From assembly GCF_900177515.1 (NCBI RefSeq), contig NZ_FXAK01000002.1:218501-282500 (forward strand): 64,000 nt of DNA, given 5' to 3'. The first letter of the stretch is position 1, and each line of letters opens with the position of its first letter. The stretch is from Azospirillum oryzae (GTDB lineage Bacteria; Pseudomonadota; Alphaproteobacteria; Azospirillales; Azospirillaceae). The notes under the pieces are model-generated. The model was not told the DNA's origin, searched no databases, and saw nothing but the letters and a program-made list of their open reading frames with translations. Both the position numbers and the translations under genes were made by a program. Below, in pieces: positions 29,895-38,610 of the stretch.

Positions 29895-29927
29895 GGGCGG
29901 CCTGACGGTATCACCGCCGGGCCGCCC
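29895..29927. terminator. second GC-rich hairpin after the sigma operon
   Basis: The inverted repeat GGGCGGCC (29895-29902) / GGCCGCCC (29920-29927) is followed by TCTAGTT on the plus strand. A run of AAAAAAGAAA on its other side makes it a U-tract terminator for minus-strand transcripts too. It may insulate tex from the sigma operon. Confidence 0.6.
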
Positions 29928-30175
29928 TCTAGTTGGTTCGGGAGGAAACGCAACCAAGTTGCACGCAGAGGTATAGGGCCGATATGGTTAACGGCCGGTG
30001 AATGGCGGAAAGAAAAGAGCCCCTACCACTTTATTGCGAACTTCCGCCGCGAATGGTTGCGCTTTCGCTTGGGTTGCCCGACCCTCTGCCGAAAGGCCGG
30101 GGTGGCGTCCCCCCGCCCCGACGCGCTATGACAGACACCCTTTTGTTCGTCACAAGTCCGCAGGATCCCTGCCTC

Positions 30176-32527
30176 ATGCTGTCCATCAGCCAGCGCATCG
30201 CCGACGAACTGTCGGTCCGCGAGTCTCAGGTCGCTTCCGCCATCGCCATGCTCGACGAGGGGTCGACCGTCCCCTTCATCGCCCGCTACCGCAAGGAGGC
30301 GACCGGCGGCCTGGACGACACCCAGCTCCGCACCCTGGAGGAGCGGCTGGGTTACCTGCGGGAGCTGGAGGACCGCCGCGCCAGCATCCTGTCGACCATC
30401 CAGGAGCAGGGCAAGCTGACGCCGGAGCTGGAACGCCAGATCAAACAGGCGGACACCAAGACCCGGCTTGAGGATCTCTACCTCCCCTACAAGCAGAAGC
30501 GCCGCACCAAGGCCCAGATCGCCCGCGAAGCCGGGCTGGAGCCGCTGGCCGACGCGCTGCTGGCCGACCCAAAGAAGCAGCCGGAGTCCGAGGCCGCCGC
30601 CTTCGTCAACGCCGACAAGGGCGTCGCCGATGTCAAGGCGGCGCTGGACGGCGCCCGCCATATCCTGGTGGAACGCTTCGGCGAGGATGCCGAACTGGTC
30701 GGCCGCCTGCGCACCGCCATGGCGGACAAGGGCGTCGTCACCTCCAAGGTGATCGAGGAGAAGAAGGCGGAGGGCGCCAAGTTCTCCGACTATTTCGACT
30801 TCTCGGAGAACTGGTCGAAGCTGCCGTCGCACCGCGCGCTGGCGCTGTTCCGCGGACGGGCGCAGGGCGTGCTCGACATCCGCCTGGACTTGGCCGTCGA
30901 AGAGGGACAGCCCCACCCGGCGGAGGGCACCATCGCCGCCCACACCGGCATCCGCGACCAGGGGCGCCCGGCCGACAAGTGGCTGTCCGACGTGGTGCGC
31001 TGGACCTGGAAGCTCAAGATCGGCCCGCATATCGAGACCGACCTGATGGGCGCCTTGCGTGAGCGGGCGGAGGACGAGGCGATCCGCGTCTTCGCCCGCA
31101 ATCTGCACGACCTGCTGCTGGCTGCTCCGGCCGGCCAGCGCGCCACCATCGGGCTCGATCCCGGCATCCGCACCGGCGTGAAGGTTGCCGTCGTCGATTC
31201 CACCGGCAAGCTGGTGGAGACGACGACCATCTATCCGCACCCGCCGCGCAACGACTGGGACGGCTCCATCGCGGTGCTGGCGGCGCTGGCGGCGCGGCAC
31301 AAGGTCGAACTGATCTCCATCGGCAACGGCACCGCCTCGCGCGAGACCGACAAGCTGGCCGCCGACCTGATGAAGCGCCATCCCGAACTGTCCCTGACAA
31401 AGCTGGTGGTCAGTGAGGCCGGCGCCTCGGTCTATTCGGCGTCGGAGACTGCGGCGCACGAGTTCCCCGGCCTGGACGTCAGCCTGCGCGGCGCCGTCTC
31501 CATCGCCCGCCGACTGCAGGACCCGCTGGCCGAACTGGTGAAGATCGAGCCGAAGTCGATCGGCGTCGGCCAGTACCAGCATGACGTTGCCGGCGGCAAG
31601 CTGGCGCGTTCGCTGGACGCCGTGGTCGAGGATTGCGTGAACGCAGTCGGCGTCGACCTCAACACCGCGTCGATCCCGCTGCTGACCCGCGTGTCGGGCC
31701 TGAACGAGACCATCGCCCGCAACATCGTCGAACATCGCGACCGCAACGGTGCCTTCCGCTCGCGCAAGCAGCTGCTCGACGTGGCCCGGCTGGGACCGAA
31801 GACCTTCGAGCAGGCAGCCGGCTTCCTGCGCATCCGCGACGGCGAGAACCCGCTCGACGGCTCGGCCGTCCATCCGGAAGCCTATCCGGTGGTCCAGCGC
31901 ATCGTGAAGACCACCGGCCGCGACCTCGGCAGCGTCATCGGCGACGCCCGTTTCCTGCGCAGCCTGAATGCGGAGGAGTTCACCGACGAGCGCTTCGGCC
32001 TGCCCACCATCGAGGACATCATCAAGGAGCTGGAGAAGCCCGGCCGCGACCCGCGTCCGGAGTTCAAGACCGCCACCTTCAAGGAGGGCGTGGAGGAGCT
32101 GAAGCACCTTCAGCCGGGGATGATGCTGGAGGGCGTCGTCACCAACGTCACCGCCTTCGGTGCCTTCGTCGACATCGGCGTCCACCAGGACGGGCTGGTG
32201 CATATTTCCCAGCTCGCCAACAGCTTCGTGAAGGATCCTCACACGGTGGTGAAGGCCGGCGATGTGGTGAAGGTGAAGGTGCTGGAGGTGGACATCCCCC
32301 GCAAGCGCATCGCGCTCACCATGCGCATGGGCGAGGAAGCGCCCCGCCCGGCCCGCCGGGAGGAACGCCGGGAGGACCGAGGGCCGGCGCGCGCGCCGCA
32401 GCAGCAGGATCGCCGCCCGGCAGCACCCGCGGCCAAGGCTGCACCGAAGCCGGCCAAGGCGCCGGAGCCGGTCAATAGCGCCTTCGCCGAGGCGTTCGCC
32501 AGGGCGCAGGCGGGCAAGAAGAAGTAA
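30176..32527 (+). CDS. tex: Tex family transcription accessory / S1 RNA-binding protein
   Basis: A 783-aa cytoplasmic protein close in length to E. coli Tex/YhgF (773 aa). It has the N-terminal Tex helical region ([19 protein letters not shown], typical of the family), a YqgF-like RNase H-fold domain ([18 protein letters not shown]), helix-hairpin-helix motifs ([16 protein letters not shown]) and an S1 domain near residues 640-715 ([20 protein letters not shown]). The C-terminal tail is basic, alanine/proline-rich and probably disordered. The ATG at 30176 gives the normal family N-terminus; an ATG at 30128 is in frame. Tex proteins act in transcription and RNA metabolism. Confidence 0.93.
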   Translation: MLSISQRIADELSVRESQVASAIAMLDEGSTVPFIARYRKEATGGLDDTQLRTLEERLGYLRELEDRRASILSTIQEQGKLTPELERQIKQADTKTRLEDLYLPYKQKRRTKAQIAREAGLEPLADALLADPKKQPESEAAAFVNADKGVADVKAALDGARHILVERFGEDAELVGRLRTAMADKGVVTSKVIEEKKAEGAKFSDYFDFSENWSKLPSHRALALFRGRAQGVLDIRLDLAVEEGQPHPAEGTIAAHTGIRDQGRPADKWLSDVVRWTWKLKIGPHIETDLMGALRERAEDEAIRVFARNLHDLLLAAPAGQRATIGLDPGIRTGVKVAVVDSTGKLVETTTIYPHPPRNDWDGSIAVLAALAARHKVELISIGNGTASRETDKLAADLMKRHPELSLTKLVVSEAGASVYSASETAAHEFPGLDVSLRGAVSIARRLQDPLAELVKIEPKSIGVGQYQHDVAGGKLARSLDAVVEDCVNAVGVDLNTASIPLLTRVSGLNETIARNIVEHRDRNGAFRSRKQLLDVARLGPKTFEQAAGFLRIRDGENPLDGSAVHPEAYPVVQRIVKTTGRDLGSVIGDARFLRSLNAEEFTDERFGLPTIEDIIKELEKPGRDPRPEFKTATFKEGVEELKHLQPGMMLEGVVTNVTAFGAFVDIGVHQDGLVHISQLANSFVKDPHTVVKAGDVVKVKVLEVDIPRKRIALTMRMGEEAPRPARREERREDRGPARAPQQQDRRPAAPAAKAAPKPAKAPEPVNSAFAEAFARAQAGKKK

Positions 32528-32574
32528 GGGTTCAGGGGGCGGATGCCCCCTCCCTCCCGCTCGTTCGAGTGGGT

Positions 32575-32660
32575 CCCTCCCTCTCCCGTCCTCGACGGGA
32601 GAGGGTAAGTTTGCGATGCGGCGGCAGTTCCCTCTCCCGCGAAGCGGGGGAGGGTTAGGG
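32575..32660. repeat. REP-like double palindrome, copy 2
   Basis: Two palindromes lie between tex and the LysE gene. One (CCCTCTCCCGTC, CTCGAC, GGGAGAGGG) covers about 32579-32605. The other contains the 25-base core at 32630-32654 that is identical to 4115-4139. The lysE stop codon overlaps this element's edge. It may also terminate both convergent transcripts. Confidence 0.75.
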
Positions 32661-33290
32661 AGGGGGCAAGGCGTCCGACATCAGGCGGACGCCCAGGCCA
32701 CCGATCGCTGCCGCGGCAATCCGGTCGACCCAGCGCTTGGACCTGAGATAGGCGGCGCGCGGCCGGCCGGCGGAGAATGCCGCAGCGACGATGGCGTACC
32801 AGCCGGCTTCGATCAGAAAGATTGCCGGAGGCAGGAAAACGAACAGCCAGAACGGCGGTTCGGCCGGCATCAACGCGGCGAAGATGCTGCCATAGACGAG
32901 CGCCGTCTTCGGATTGCTCAGCTGCGTCAGCAACCCGAACAGCAGTGGCCGCATCAGCCCGGCGGGCGCCGTCTGTCCCTCGTCCGCCATCACCAGCGGC
33001 TCGGCGGCTCCGCGCCAGATCCGAACCGCGAGATAGAGCAGATAGGCGCCGCCCACCAGTTTCAGCACCGCATAGAGCCAGCCGACCTGCGAAAGCAGAG
33101 CATGCAGCCCCAGCAGCGCCAGCGACGCGAAGAACACGCCGCCGATCCCCATGCCGAGCGCGGTTGCCAGACCGGCCCGGCGGGATACGGCGATGGAGGT
33201 GCGGGCGACCAGCACGAAACTTGGGCCCGGACTGGCGGCGCCGACCGCGATGGCCCCGGCGATGCTGACGAAGGCAAGTACGGGATCCAT
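32655..33290 (-). CDS. LysE/RhtB family exporter
   Basis: A 211-aa membrane protein with about six hydrophobic segments. It has the family N-terminal signature AVGAASPGPSFVLVARTSI and the mid-protein LLTQLSNPKTALVYGSIFAAL. These proteins export amino acids such as lysine, homoserine or threonine; the substrate is unknown. ATG at 33290 gives the normal N-terminus (MDPVLAFVS) and follows GGGAGCG. Its last codons and stop run into the REP-like element. Confidence 0.87.
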   Translation of the reverse strand: MDPVLAFVSIAGAIAVGAASPGPSFVLVARTSIAVSRRAGLATALGMGIGGVFFASLALLGLHALLSQVGWLYAVLKLVGGAYLLYLAVRIWRGAAEPLVMADEGQTAPAGLMRPLLFGLLTQLSNPKTALVYGSIFAALMPAEPPFWLFVFLPPAIFLIEAGWYAIVAAAFSAGRPRAAYLRSKRWVDRIAAAAIGGLGVRLMSDALPPP

Positions 33291-33364
33291 GTTCGCTCCC
33301 CTTCGGCTTGAAGGTGGCGACGATAACACAACCTCGACAGTCCGCGAACGGCGGACAAAAAAGT

Positions 33365-33391
33365 CCCCTCGTCCGCGGGGGGAACGAGGGG
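33365..33391 (-). terminator. Rho-independent terminator of the recombination operon
   Basis: Read on the minus strand, an 8-bp stem (CCCCTCGT / ACGAGGGG) with an 11-base loop is followed by ACTTTTTTG. It lies 34 bases after the last gene of the minus-strand exonuclease operon. Confidence 0.85.
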
Positions 33392-33424
33392 AGAAAGGCC
33401 GATGGCTTGGCCGTTACGGGGATG

Positions 33425-33685
33425 TCATTCGGCTGCCATCAGCACCGGAGCCTCGTCACGCACCCGGTTCACCGCGACATAGCGGTCCAGCGCGTCCAGG
33501 CATTCGGCCAGGGTTCCGGAACCGACCGCGCGGCAATCCTCGAAGGCGTGCGGTTCGGGGCGGAACCAATGGGTGATGTAGCATTCCTCGCGCCCGTCCA
33601 GGCTGAGGGTGAGGGCGAAGCGGCCCTCACGCCCGATGCGGGCTTGAGCGGCGCGCAGACGCGCCTGGACCTCTTCTATCGTCAT
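33425..33685 (-). CDS. small protein of unknown function, last gene of the recombination cassette
   Basis: An 86-aa soluble, acidic protein (TIEEVQARLRAAQARIGREG at the N-terminus, then a TLSLDGREECYITHWF strand region). No domain was recognised. ATG at 33685 follows AAGGATATC. It lies 34 bases downstream of another small gene and ends before a terminator, so it belongs to the same transcript as the exonuclease and annealing protein. Small accessory genes are common in phage recombination operons, but no function is assigned. Confidence 0.6.
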   Translation of the reverse strand: MTIEEVQARLRAAQARIGREGRFALTLSLDGREECYITHWFRPEPHAFEDCRAVGSGTLAECLDALDRYVAVNRVRDEAPVLMAAE

Positions 33686-33719
33686 GGGATGATATCCTTC
33701 CCTTGATGTCCGCCTGCGG

Positions 33720-34049
33720 TCAGGCGGCGTGGGCGAACTTGCCGTCTTCCGATTCCGAGTCTTCCAACCGCCGAGCCCAGTCGATGTCACGCGACAGCGA
33801 CTCGACCAGGACGCGGGCCGCCCCTGCGGTTTCCGTTGGGCTGTCGGACCGCAACAGTCCCGACAGCCGCATCGCCAGCGTTTCGGCCTCCGCCTCCACC
33901 CAGCGGGCGTAGTGGCGGCGGCGCTGGTCGCGATTCCAATACCAGCGCGGCAGCTGGGCGTTGGCGCGCTCGAACTCGCCTTCCCAGGCGCTCATGCGGA
34001 AAAGACCGCTGGGCGACCGGTCGCCGGTGTCATGAGTCATCTGGGCCAT
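33720..34049 (-). CDS. small protein of unknown function in the recombination cassette
   Basis: A 109-aa soluble protein, tryptophan- and arginine-rich in the middle (LPRWYWNRDQRRRHYARW), followed by a helical acidic segment. It starts nine bases after the stop of the annealing protein, so translation is probably coupled. No domain was recognised. The basic aromatic patch could contact nucleic acid; that is speculation. Confidence 0.65.
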   Translation of the reverse strand: MAQMTHDTGDRSPSGLFRMSAWEGEFERANAQLPRWYWNRDQRRRHYARWVEAEAETLAMRLSGLLRSDSPTETAGAARVLVESLSRDIDWARRLEDSESEDGKFAHAA

Positions 34050-34058
34050 GGCGTTCCG

Positions 34059-34928
34059 TCAGGCGGCTTCCCGCCCGTCCTCTTCCTCGCGCTTCAGAAT
34101 CTCGGCCTTCTTCTGGGCGAACAGGCCGGTGATGCGGTGCTGCGCGGCGCGGTCGACGGAGCCGATCTCGCGCAGGCGGGTGCCGACGCCCGACCGCCAG
34201 ACCTCTTCCAGGTCGTCCAGATCCAGGCAGGCCCCCAGGCGACGCTTCACCTCCGCCTCGAAAGCCTCGACGGCGGCGGGCTGCAGGTCCGGGTTGGACT
34301 TGGCGGCATAGAAGGCCTCCGACTCCTCCCGGTACTTGCTGTCGTCGAACTGGCCCATATAGACATCGGCGGCCAGACCCAACTGCAGCAGGCATTTGCC
34401 GACCGCGTCGGTCATCGACATCTTGAAGCACTCGTCGTCCGGCATCTCCATGCCGTTGCGGCGGCGGACCATCTCGGTCCCGCCCCACTGCGGGCCGGTG
34501 AAGCACTTCTCCCTGGTCTCCGGGTCGATGTACCAGACGCGGGCGCAGATGAAGATCATGCGTTCCGCGATGGTCCAATCCACCTGCTCGTATCCCCAGC
34601 CCTTGCCGATCGGACCGAACACCTCCGTCATCATCTGGAAGCGCCAGGTCGGGTCGATCTGCGTGCCGCGGAATCCGCCGGAGCGGGTAAAAGGCTTGGT
34701 CGCCTTCGGATCGGTGCGCTTCAACCGGTTCCACAGGAACATGGTGTCGATGCGCTGCGGCTCGGCCGGCTTGGCTCCGCCGGCGGACCCCTTGGACCCC
34801 TGGGAGCCGCGGCTGCCGCCGGACTTCGGCTCGGCCTGGGTGGTCTCCGTCACGTTGGACTCGGCTACGCTGGTTTCGGCGTTTTCAGTGTCGGCAACGA
34901 CGTGGTCGGTCTTGCTCATGCGTCCCAT
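34059..34928 (-). CDS. Rad52-family phage-type single-strand annealing protein
   Basis: A 289-aa protein. After a low-complexity N-terminus (residues 1-55, serine/glycine/lysine-rich), the core begins with WNRLKRTDPKATKPF, then TWRFQMMTEVFGPIGKGW, and reaches the strongly conserved DECFKMSMTDAVGKCLLQLG with ADVYMGQFDDSKY. These motifs match the phage Rad52/Rad22-like annealing proteins that pair with YqaJ or RecT-type exonucleases. It should anneal complementary ssDNA produced by the upstream exonuclease. ATG at 34928 has AAGGAC upstream; ATG at 34919 gives a four-base overlap with the exonuclease stop. Assignment is by motif recall, not a search. Confidence 0.75.
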   Translation of the reverse strand: MGRMSKTDHVVADTENAETSVAESNVTETTQAEPKSGGSRGSQGSKGSAGGAKPAEPQRIDTMFLWNRLKRTDPKATKPFTRSGGFRGTQIDPTWRFQMMTEVFGPIGKGWGYEQVDWTIAERMIFICARVWYIDPETREKCFTGPQWGGTEMVRRRNGMEMPDDECFKMSMTDAVGKCLLQLGLAADVYMGQFDDSKYREESEAFYAAKSNPDLQPAAVEAFEAEVKRRLGACLDLDDLEEVWRSGVGTRLREIGSVDRAAQHRITGLFAQKKAEILKREEEDGREAA

Positions 34929-35890
34929 GATTTGGGTCCTTCTTGTCCAAACGTTTCGGCTCTCCCCTCACCCCAGCCGGCGGTCAGCACTGTTTCCAGG
35001 CTGAGTTCCACCGCGTTCGGGTCAGCGGAGGGTCCCCAGGATTGCGCGTCGGCCAGAGCCCGGCGCGGCGGTGCGCCATAGCGCAGGCTGAGCCGGCCCT
35101 CGCGGTCGCGCGCGAGATAGAGGCCGCCGGAGCGGCCATCGGCCTGATCGACCGCAACGAAGGCAATGCGCGCATCGTCAGGCATGAGCGCCTTCAGAGC
35201 GGCCTCATCCTCCTTCACCGCCAGCGCTGCCGCCCGGTTGGCGACCAGCCGGTCGGCGAGAGCGCGGAAGCGGTTGTGCCGCCCCATGTCGAAGACGCGG
35301 CCATGCTCATAGGACGGGCCGTCCATCGGCAGCGGGTCCGACGGCTCGACGTCATTGACGACGTGCCACCAGAAGGCTTCCAGAGTCTCCACCAGACGCT
35401 CGACATCGTCCGGGCGACGATCAACCGTCATCAGGCTGTGGCCGGTCGGGCGCAGGATCGACAGCAGCGCATGGTCCAGCCCGACCACCGCCAACTGATG
35501 CTGGACCTGCCAGTGATAGCGGCGGGCAAGGTCGGCATCGGTTTGGAAGCCGCTGTTGAACTTCGCCTCCACGATGGTGTCGAGCGCCCCGTCGGCCACG
35601 CTGCTGGTCAGGAAGTCGGGGTGGGCGACCATCCAATCATGCTCGGCATGGCGATAGGTGTCGGCCGCCGCCACGCAATCGCGGCCGGTGGCATGGGCGA
35701 CGAAGCGCGGGTGCAGATGCTCGGTCGCGATGCCGATCTGCACGGCGGCGACGAGATCCAGGTTCTCGGGCTCGACCCGGCCGGTCTTCTCGCGCCACAG
35801 CGACAGCCAGTCGCCGGCCATCACGCGCGTCGCGTCCGACGACCCGATCCGCCCCGCCCGCAAGTCCCGCTGTGCCTGAGTGATCGCCAT
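34916..35890 (-). CDS. YqaJ/lambda-exonuclease-like recombinase nuclease
   Basis: A 324-aa PD-(D/E)XK nuclease. Family motifs in order: RIGSSDATRVMAGD (residues 14-27), LWREKTGRVEPEN, conserved glutamate E57 (GIATEH), the metal-binding aspartate and ExK pair in DGALDTIVEAKF (D104, E108, K110), and the glutamines of YHWQVQHQLAV. These are the residues that define the YqaJ and lambda Exo active site, so it is probably active. It is the first gene of a four-gene operon with an annealing protein. A perfect palindrome lies 40-53 bases upstream. Phage origin is likely, but no integrase or structural gene is near. Confidence 0.85.
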   Translation of the reverse strand: MAITQAQRDLRAGRIGSSDATRVMAGDWLSLWREKTGRVEPENLDLVAAVQIGIATEHLHPRFVAHATGRDCVAAADTYRHAEHDWMVAHPDFLTSSVADGALDTIVEAKFNSGFQTDADLARRYHWQVQHQLAVVGLDHALLSILRPTGHSLMTVDRRPDDVERLVETLEAFWWHVVNDVEPSDPLPMDGPSYEHGRVFDMGRHNRFRALADRLVANRAAALAVKEDEAALKALMPDDARIAFVAVDQADGRSGGLYLARDREGRLSLRYGAPPRRALADAQSWGPSADPNAVELSLETVLTAGWGEGRAETFGQEGPKSWDA

Positions 35891-35928
35891 ACTTTTCCCA
35901 ACTTCCCGAACCCCGAAGCGAGACCGCC

Positions 35929-35944
35929 GCTGCGACTTCGCAGC
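35929..35944. promoter_or_regulatory. palindromic operator upstream of the exonuclease operon
   Basis: GCTGCGA-CT-TCGCAGC is a perfect 7+7 palindrome with a 2-base centre. Its 14-base core (CTGCGA-N2-TCGCAG) recurs upstream of the S24-type repressor gene at 36895-36908. It is 40-55 bases before the exonuclease start, where a repressor could block transcription. Confidence 0.7.
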
Positions 35945-36098
35945 ATGTGTTTCGAACCGCCTCACCGGACCCTGAATATGGGATGCGAACACGCAGCTTT
36001 CAAGAACAAAACGTGAACCTATGGCTTGGCCGTAGACCAGCCCAAAGTCCTGGAAACACGCTATATTTGGTGTCTTCTGGCGAGAGTCATCACAAGAC

Positions 36099-36127
36099 AA
36101 AACGGACGGAGTAGAGCCGTCCGTTTT
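36099..36127. terminator. bidirectional terminator after the S24-type repressor gene
   Basis: An 11-bp stem (AAAACGGACGG / CCGTCCGTTTT) with a 7-base loop. The minus strand reads CCGTCCGTTTTG after the stem, 54 bases past the repressor stop. It separates the repressor transcript from the exonuclease operon promoter. Confidence 0.85.
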
Positions 36128-36180
36128 TGCGAGTCGCGGGGGATTGGAACGCGCGCCGCGACTCGTGCCGCGGCAGCCTT

Positions 36181-36816
36181 TTACATGCGAAGCGCTCGCA
36201 CCACATGCACGGCGACTCCGGCCACATGGGCGCTGTCGAAGGCGGTCGGACGGCAGTCGGGATCGGTCGAAACCGGCATCAGGTGGGGCGGGAAGAAGCG
36301 GTATCCGCAGATCGTGCCCTCGCCCACCGTCACCACCACATCGCCCGTCTGAGGTGTCAGCACGTCCAGCGGTTCCAGCACCACGCAGTCGCGCGGCAGC
36401 ACGCCGGCGGCGTCCAGGCTCTTGGACAGGATGCGCAGCGCGAAGGCCCGGCGGGAGGTGCGGCCGTCCATGGCGACCGACGCGGCGCCGTCCTTCAGCG
36501 CCCCGGCCAGGAACGCCTCCCCCGCCCGGCGGCCGAGATCGAGGAAGATGTGCGCCTGCTCAAGAGTCAGCACCGGCACGCGGGAGACCGGCGCATAGGC
36601 GTGATCGTCGAGGAATCGCGGCTCCGACCCGGCGACGCGGGCCAGCCGGGCCAGCGTGTCGGCGCTGGGCACGCTGCCCATCACCGGATCGCGCAGGAAG
36701 CGGGTCAGGTTGGTGGCGGTGACGCCGGCCAGCCGCGCCCAGCCGCCGGCGCTCCAGCCCTTCGCCTCCATGACGCCGGTCATCCAGCGCAGGATGGCTC
36801 GCCGCGTGTCGTCCAT
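36181..36816 (-). CDS. HTH/S24 peptidase-like transcriptional repressor
   Basis: A 211-aa two-domain regulator. Residues about 18-62 form a helix-turn-helix ([20 protein letters not shown]). Residues about 120-211 resemble the LexA/CI S24 domain: [19 protein letters not shown] aligns with the SMxPxxxxGD serine region (S133) and [17 protein letters not shown] with the strand bearing the catalytic lysine. That lysine is not seen at the expected place (ICGYR), so self-cleavage may be lost. ATG at 36816 follows GAGGGGG. Palindromes upstream of this gene and of the exonuclease operon are the likely binding sites. Confidence 0.75.
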   Translation of the reverse strand: MDDTRRAILRWMTGVMEAKGWSAGGWARLAGVTATNLTRFLRDPVMGSVPSADTLARLARVAGSEPRFLDDHAYAPVSRVPVLTLEQAHIFLDLGRRAGEAFLAGALKDGAASVAMDGRTSRRAFALRILSKSLDAAGVLPRDCVVLEPLDVLTPQTGDVVVTVGEGTICGYRFFPPHLMPVSTDPDCRPTAFDSAHVAGVAVHVVRALRM

Positions 36817-36894
36817 CGTTTCCCCCTCGCCTTCCCCCACCTTGTCCTACACGGTACGGACGGGGTGGGGGAAGGCGCGATGGACTAGAACGCC

Positions 36895-36908
36895 CTGCGA
36901 TTTCGCAG
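36895..36908. promoter_or_regulatory. palindromic operator upstream of the S24-type repressor gene
   Basis: CTGCGA-TT-TCGCAG, a perfect 6+6 palindrome, shares all arm bases with the element at 35930-35943. It lies 79-92 bases before the repressor start and 69 bases before the divergent ybjQ-like gene, so it could control both. Confidence 0.7.
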
Positions 36909-36976
36909 TGCCGCCTTGGACTCGGCGGTGCAGGCCCCATCTGTGCGGCAGCGAAATCACCTTGGGAGATGCGACC

Positions 36977-37297
36977 ATGATCGTCACCAGCACCGATTCC
37001 GTCGAAGGCCGCCAGATCACCCTCTATCTCGGCATCGTCGCCGGCGAGGCGATCATGGGGGTGAACGTGTTCCGCGACCTGTTCTCGTCGGTGCGGGACA
37101 TCGTCGGCGGCCGGGCCGGCGGCTATCAGGCGGCGCTGCGCGACGCGCGCGAGGCGGCCTTCGCCGACCTGGAGGAGTCGGCCCGCGCGCTGGGCGCCGA
37201 TGCCGTGGTCGGCGTGGATGTCGATTACGAGGTGCTGGGCAAGGAGAACGGCATGCTGATGGTGTCGGTGAACGGGACCGCCGTCCGGCTGCGGTAA
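36977..37297 (+). CDS. YbjQ family (DUF74) protein
   Basis: A 106-aa small soluble protein of the UPF0145/YbjQ family, once called heavy-metal-binding domain. Recognised by the [20 protein letters not shown] stretch, the [14 protein letters not shown] motif and the [15 protein letters not shown] strand. It forms pentameric rings in solved relatives; the cellular role is unknown. ATG at 36977 has GGGAGATG upstream. It is divergent from the S24 repressor and may share its operator. Confidence 0.85.
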   Translation: MIVTSTDSVEGRQITLYLGIVAGEAIMGVNVFRDLFSSVRDIVGGRAGGYQAALRDAREAAFADLEESARALGADAVVGVDVDYEVLGKENGMLMVSVNGTAVRLR

Positions 37298-37389
37298 AGA
37301 CAACCCCTAACCGTAAGCGTCACCGAAGGCGTCTGGACAGGCACAACCGTATGGGTAGACTGCCGCTCCAGCAAACAATCGGGAGGGGG

Positions 37390-38610
37390 ATGCTCATGCA
37401 TGGGGTTGTCCGCGGTTCCATCTGGTCCGGCTGCCTCGGCGGTCTCGCCATGGCGGCTTGCCTGTTCGGCGCCCTGCCGGCGCTGGCATTGGACGGCATC
37501 GTCGAAAAGAAGGTCTTCGAGATGCCGTCCTACACCACCACCGGCGGCGGGACGATCAAGAACGTCCGCATCGGTTGGGAAAGCTACGGCAAGCTGAACG
37601 ACGCCAAGGACAACGTCATCCTCATCACCCATTTCTTCAGCGGCAACAGCCACGCCGCCGGGAAATACAAGGCCGACGACGCCGCCCCCGGCTATTGGGA
37701 CAGCATCATCGGCCCCGGCAAGCCGCTGGACACCGACAAATACTTCATCATCAGCTCCGACACGCTGGTGAACCTGTCGCCGAAGGACCCCAACGTCGTC
37801 ACCACCGGCCCGGCCAGCATCAACCCGGACACCGGCAAGCCCTATGGCATGAGCTTCCCCGTCGTCACCATCCAGGATTTCGTCAATGTCCAGAAGGCGC
37901 TGATCGACAGCCTGGGCATCAAGACGCTGCAGGCGGTGATGGGCGGCTCGATGGGCTCGCTCCAGGCCTTCGAATGGGGGGCCGACCATCCGGAGATGGT
38001 CAAGCGCGTCATCGCCGCCATCGGCGGGCCGGAGGCCGATCCGTTCCTGATCGGCTGGCTGAACCTGTGGGCTGCGCCGATCAAGCTCGACCCCAACTGG
38101 AACAACGGTGACTATTACGGCAAGGCGGAGCCGAAGGCCGGCCTGACCGAGGCGCTGAAGCTGGTCACCCTGCAGGCGCGGCACTGGAAATGGGCCGACG
38201 CGGCCTTCGGCCGCAAATGGGCGGAGGACGGCAAGGACCCGAAGGCGGCGATGGGCAACCAGTACGCCATCGAAGCCTGGCTGGACAAGGCCGCCGCCGG
38301 CCGCGCCGCGGTCAGCGACGCCAACCACTTCCTCTATCTGGTGAAGGCCAACCAGACCTTCGTCACCGGCAACGGCGGCTCGCTGGAGGACGGTCTGGCG
38401 AAGATCAAGGCGCCGGTGCTGCTGATCCCGTCGGCCGACGACCTCGTCTTCCCGCCCGACCGCAACATGCGCCCGCTGAAGGACCGGCTGGAGAAGCAGG
38501 GCAACAAGGTGGAGTACACCGAGTCGATCACCTCGACCCTCGGCCATCTCGACGGCGTGGTGAACATTGGCAAGGCGGGCGACACCATCGCGCAGTTCCT
38601 GGCGAAGTGA
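37390..38610 (+). CDS. secreted alpha/beta hydrolase of the MetX (homoserine acetyltransferase-like) family
   Basis: A 406-aa protein. Residues 1-34 are a signal peptide ending at ALPALALDG, so the protein is periplasmic or secreted. The catalytic serine is in the nucleophile elbow GGSMGSLQAFEW, with the acid in PSADDLVFPP and the histidine in TLGHLDG. Overall order matches MetX-type acyltransferases, but an export signal argues against methionine synthesis; the group is annotated as MetX-like putative esterases. GGGAGGGGG lies right before the ATG. Substrate unknown. It is followed by a less GC-rich region. Confidence 0.8.
   Translation: MLMHGVVRGSIWSGCLGGLAMAACLFGALPALALDGIVEKKVFEMPSYTTTGGGTIKNVRIGWESYGKLNDAKDNVILITHFFSGNSHAAGKYKADDAAPGYWDSIIGPGKPLDTDKYFIISSDTLVNLSPKDPNVVTTGPASINPDTGKPYGMSFPVVTIQDFVNVQKALIDSLGIKTLQAVMGGSMGSLQAFEWGADHPEMVKRVIAAIGGPEADPFLIGWLNLWAAPIKLDPNWNNGDYYGKAEPKAGLTEALKLVTLQARHWKWADAAFGRKWAEDGKDPKAAMGNQYAIEAWLDKAAAGRAAVSDANHFLYLVKANQTFVTGNGGSLEDGLAKIKAPVLLIPSADDLVFPPDRNMRPLKDRLEKQGNKVEYTESITSTLGHLDGVVNIGKAGDTIAQFLAK

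Noticed and set aside
36841..36865. GTCC...GGAC dyad near the S24 repressor start
   Set aside because: Only four outer bases pair; much weaker than the CTGCGA-N2-TCGCAG palindrome nearby.
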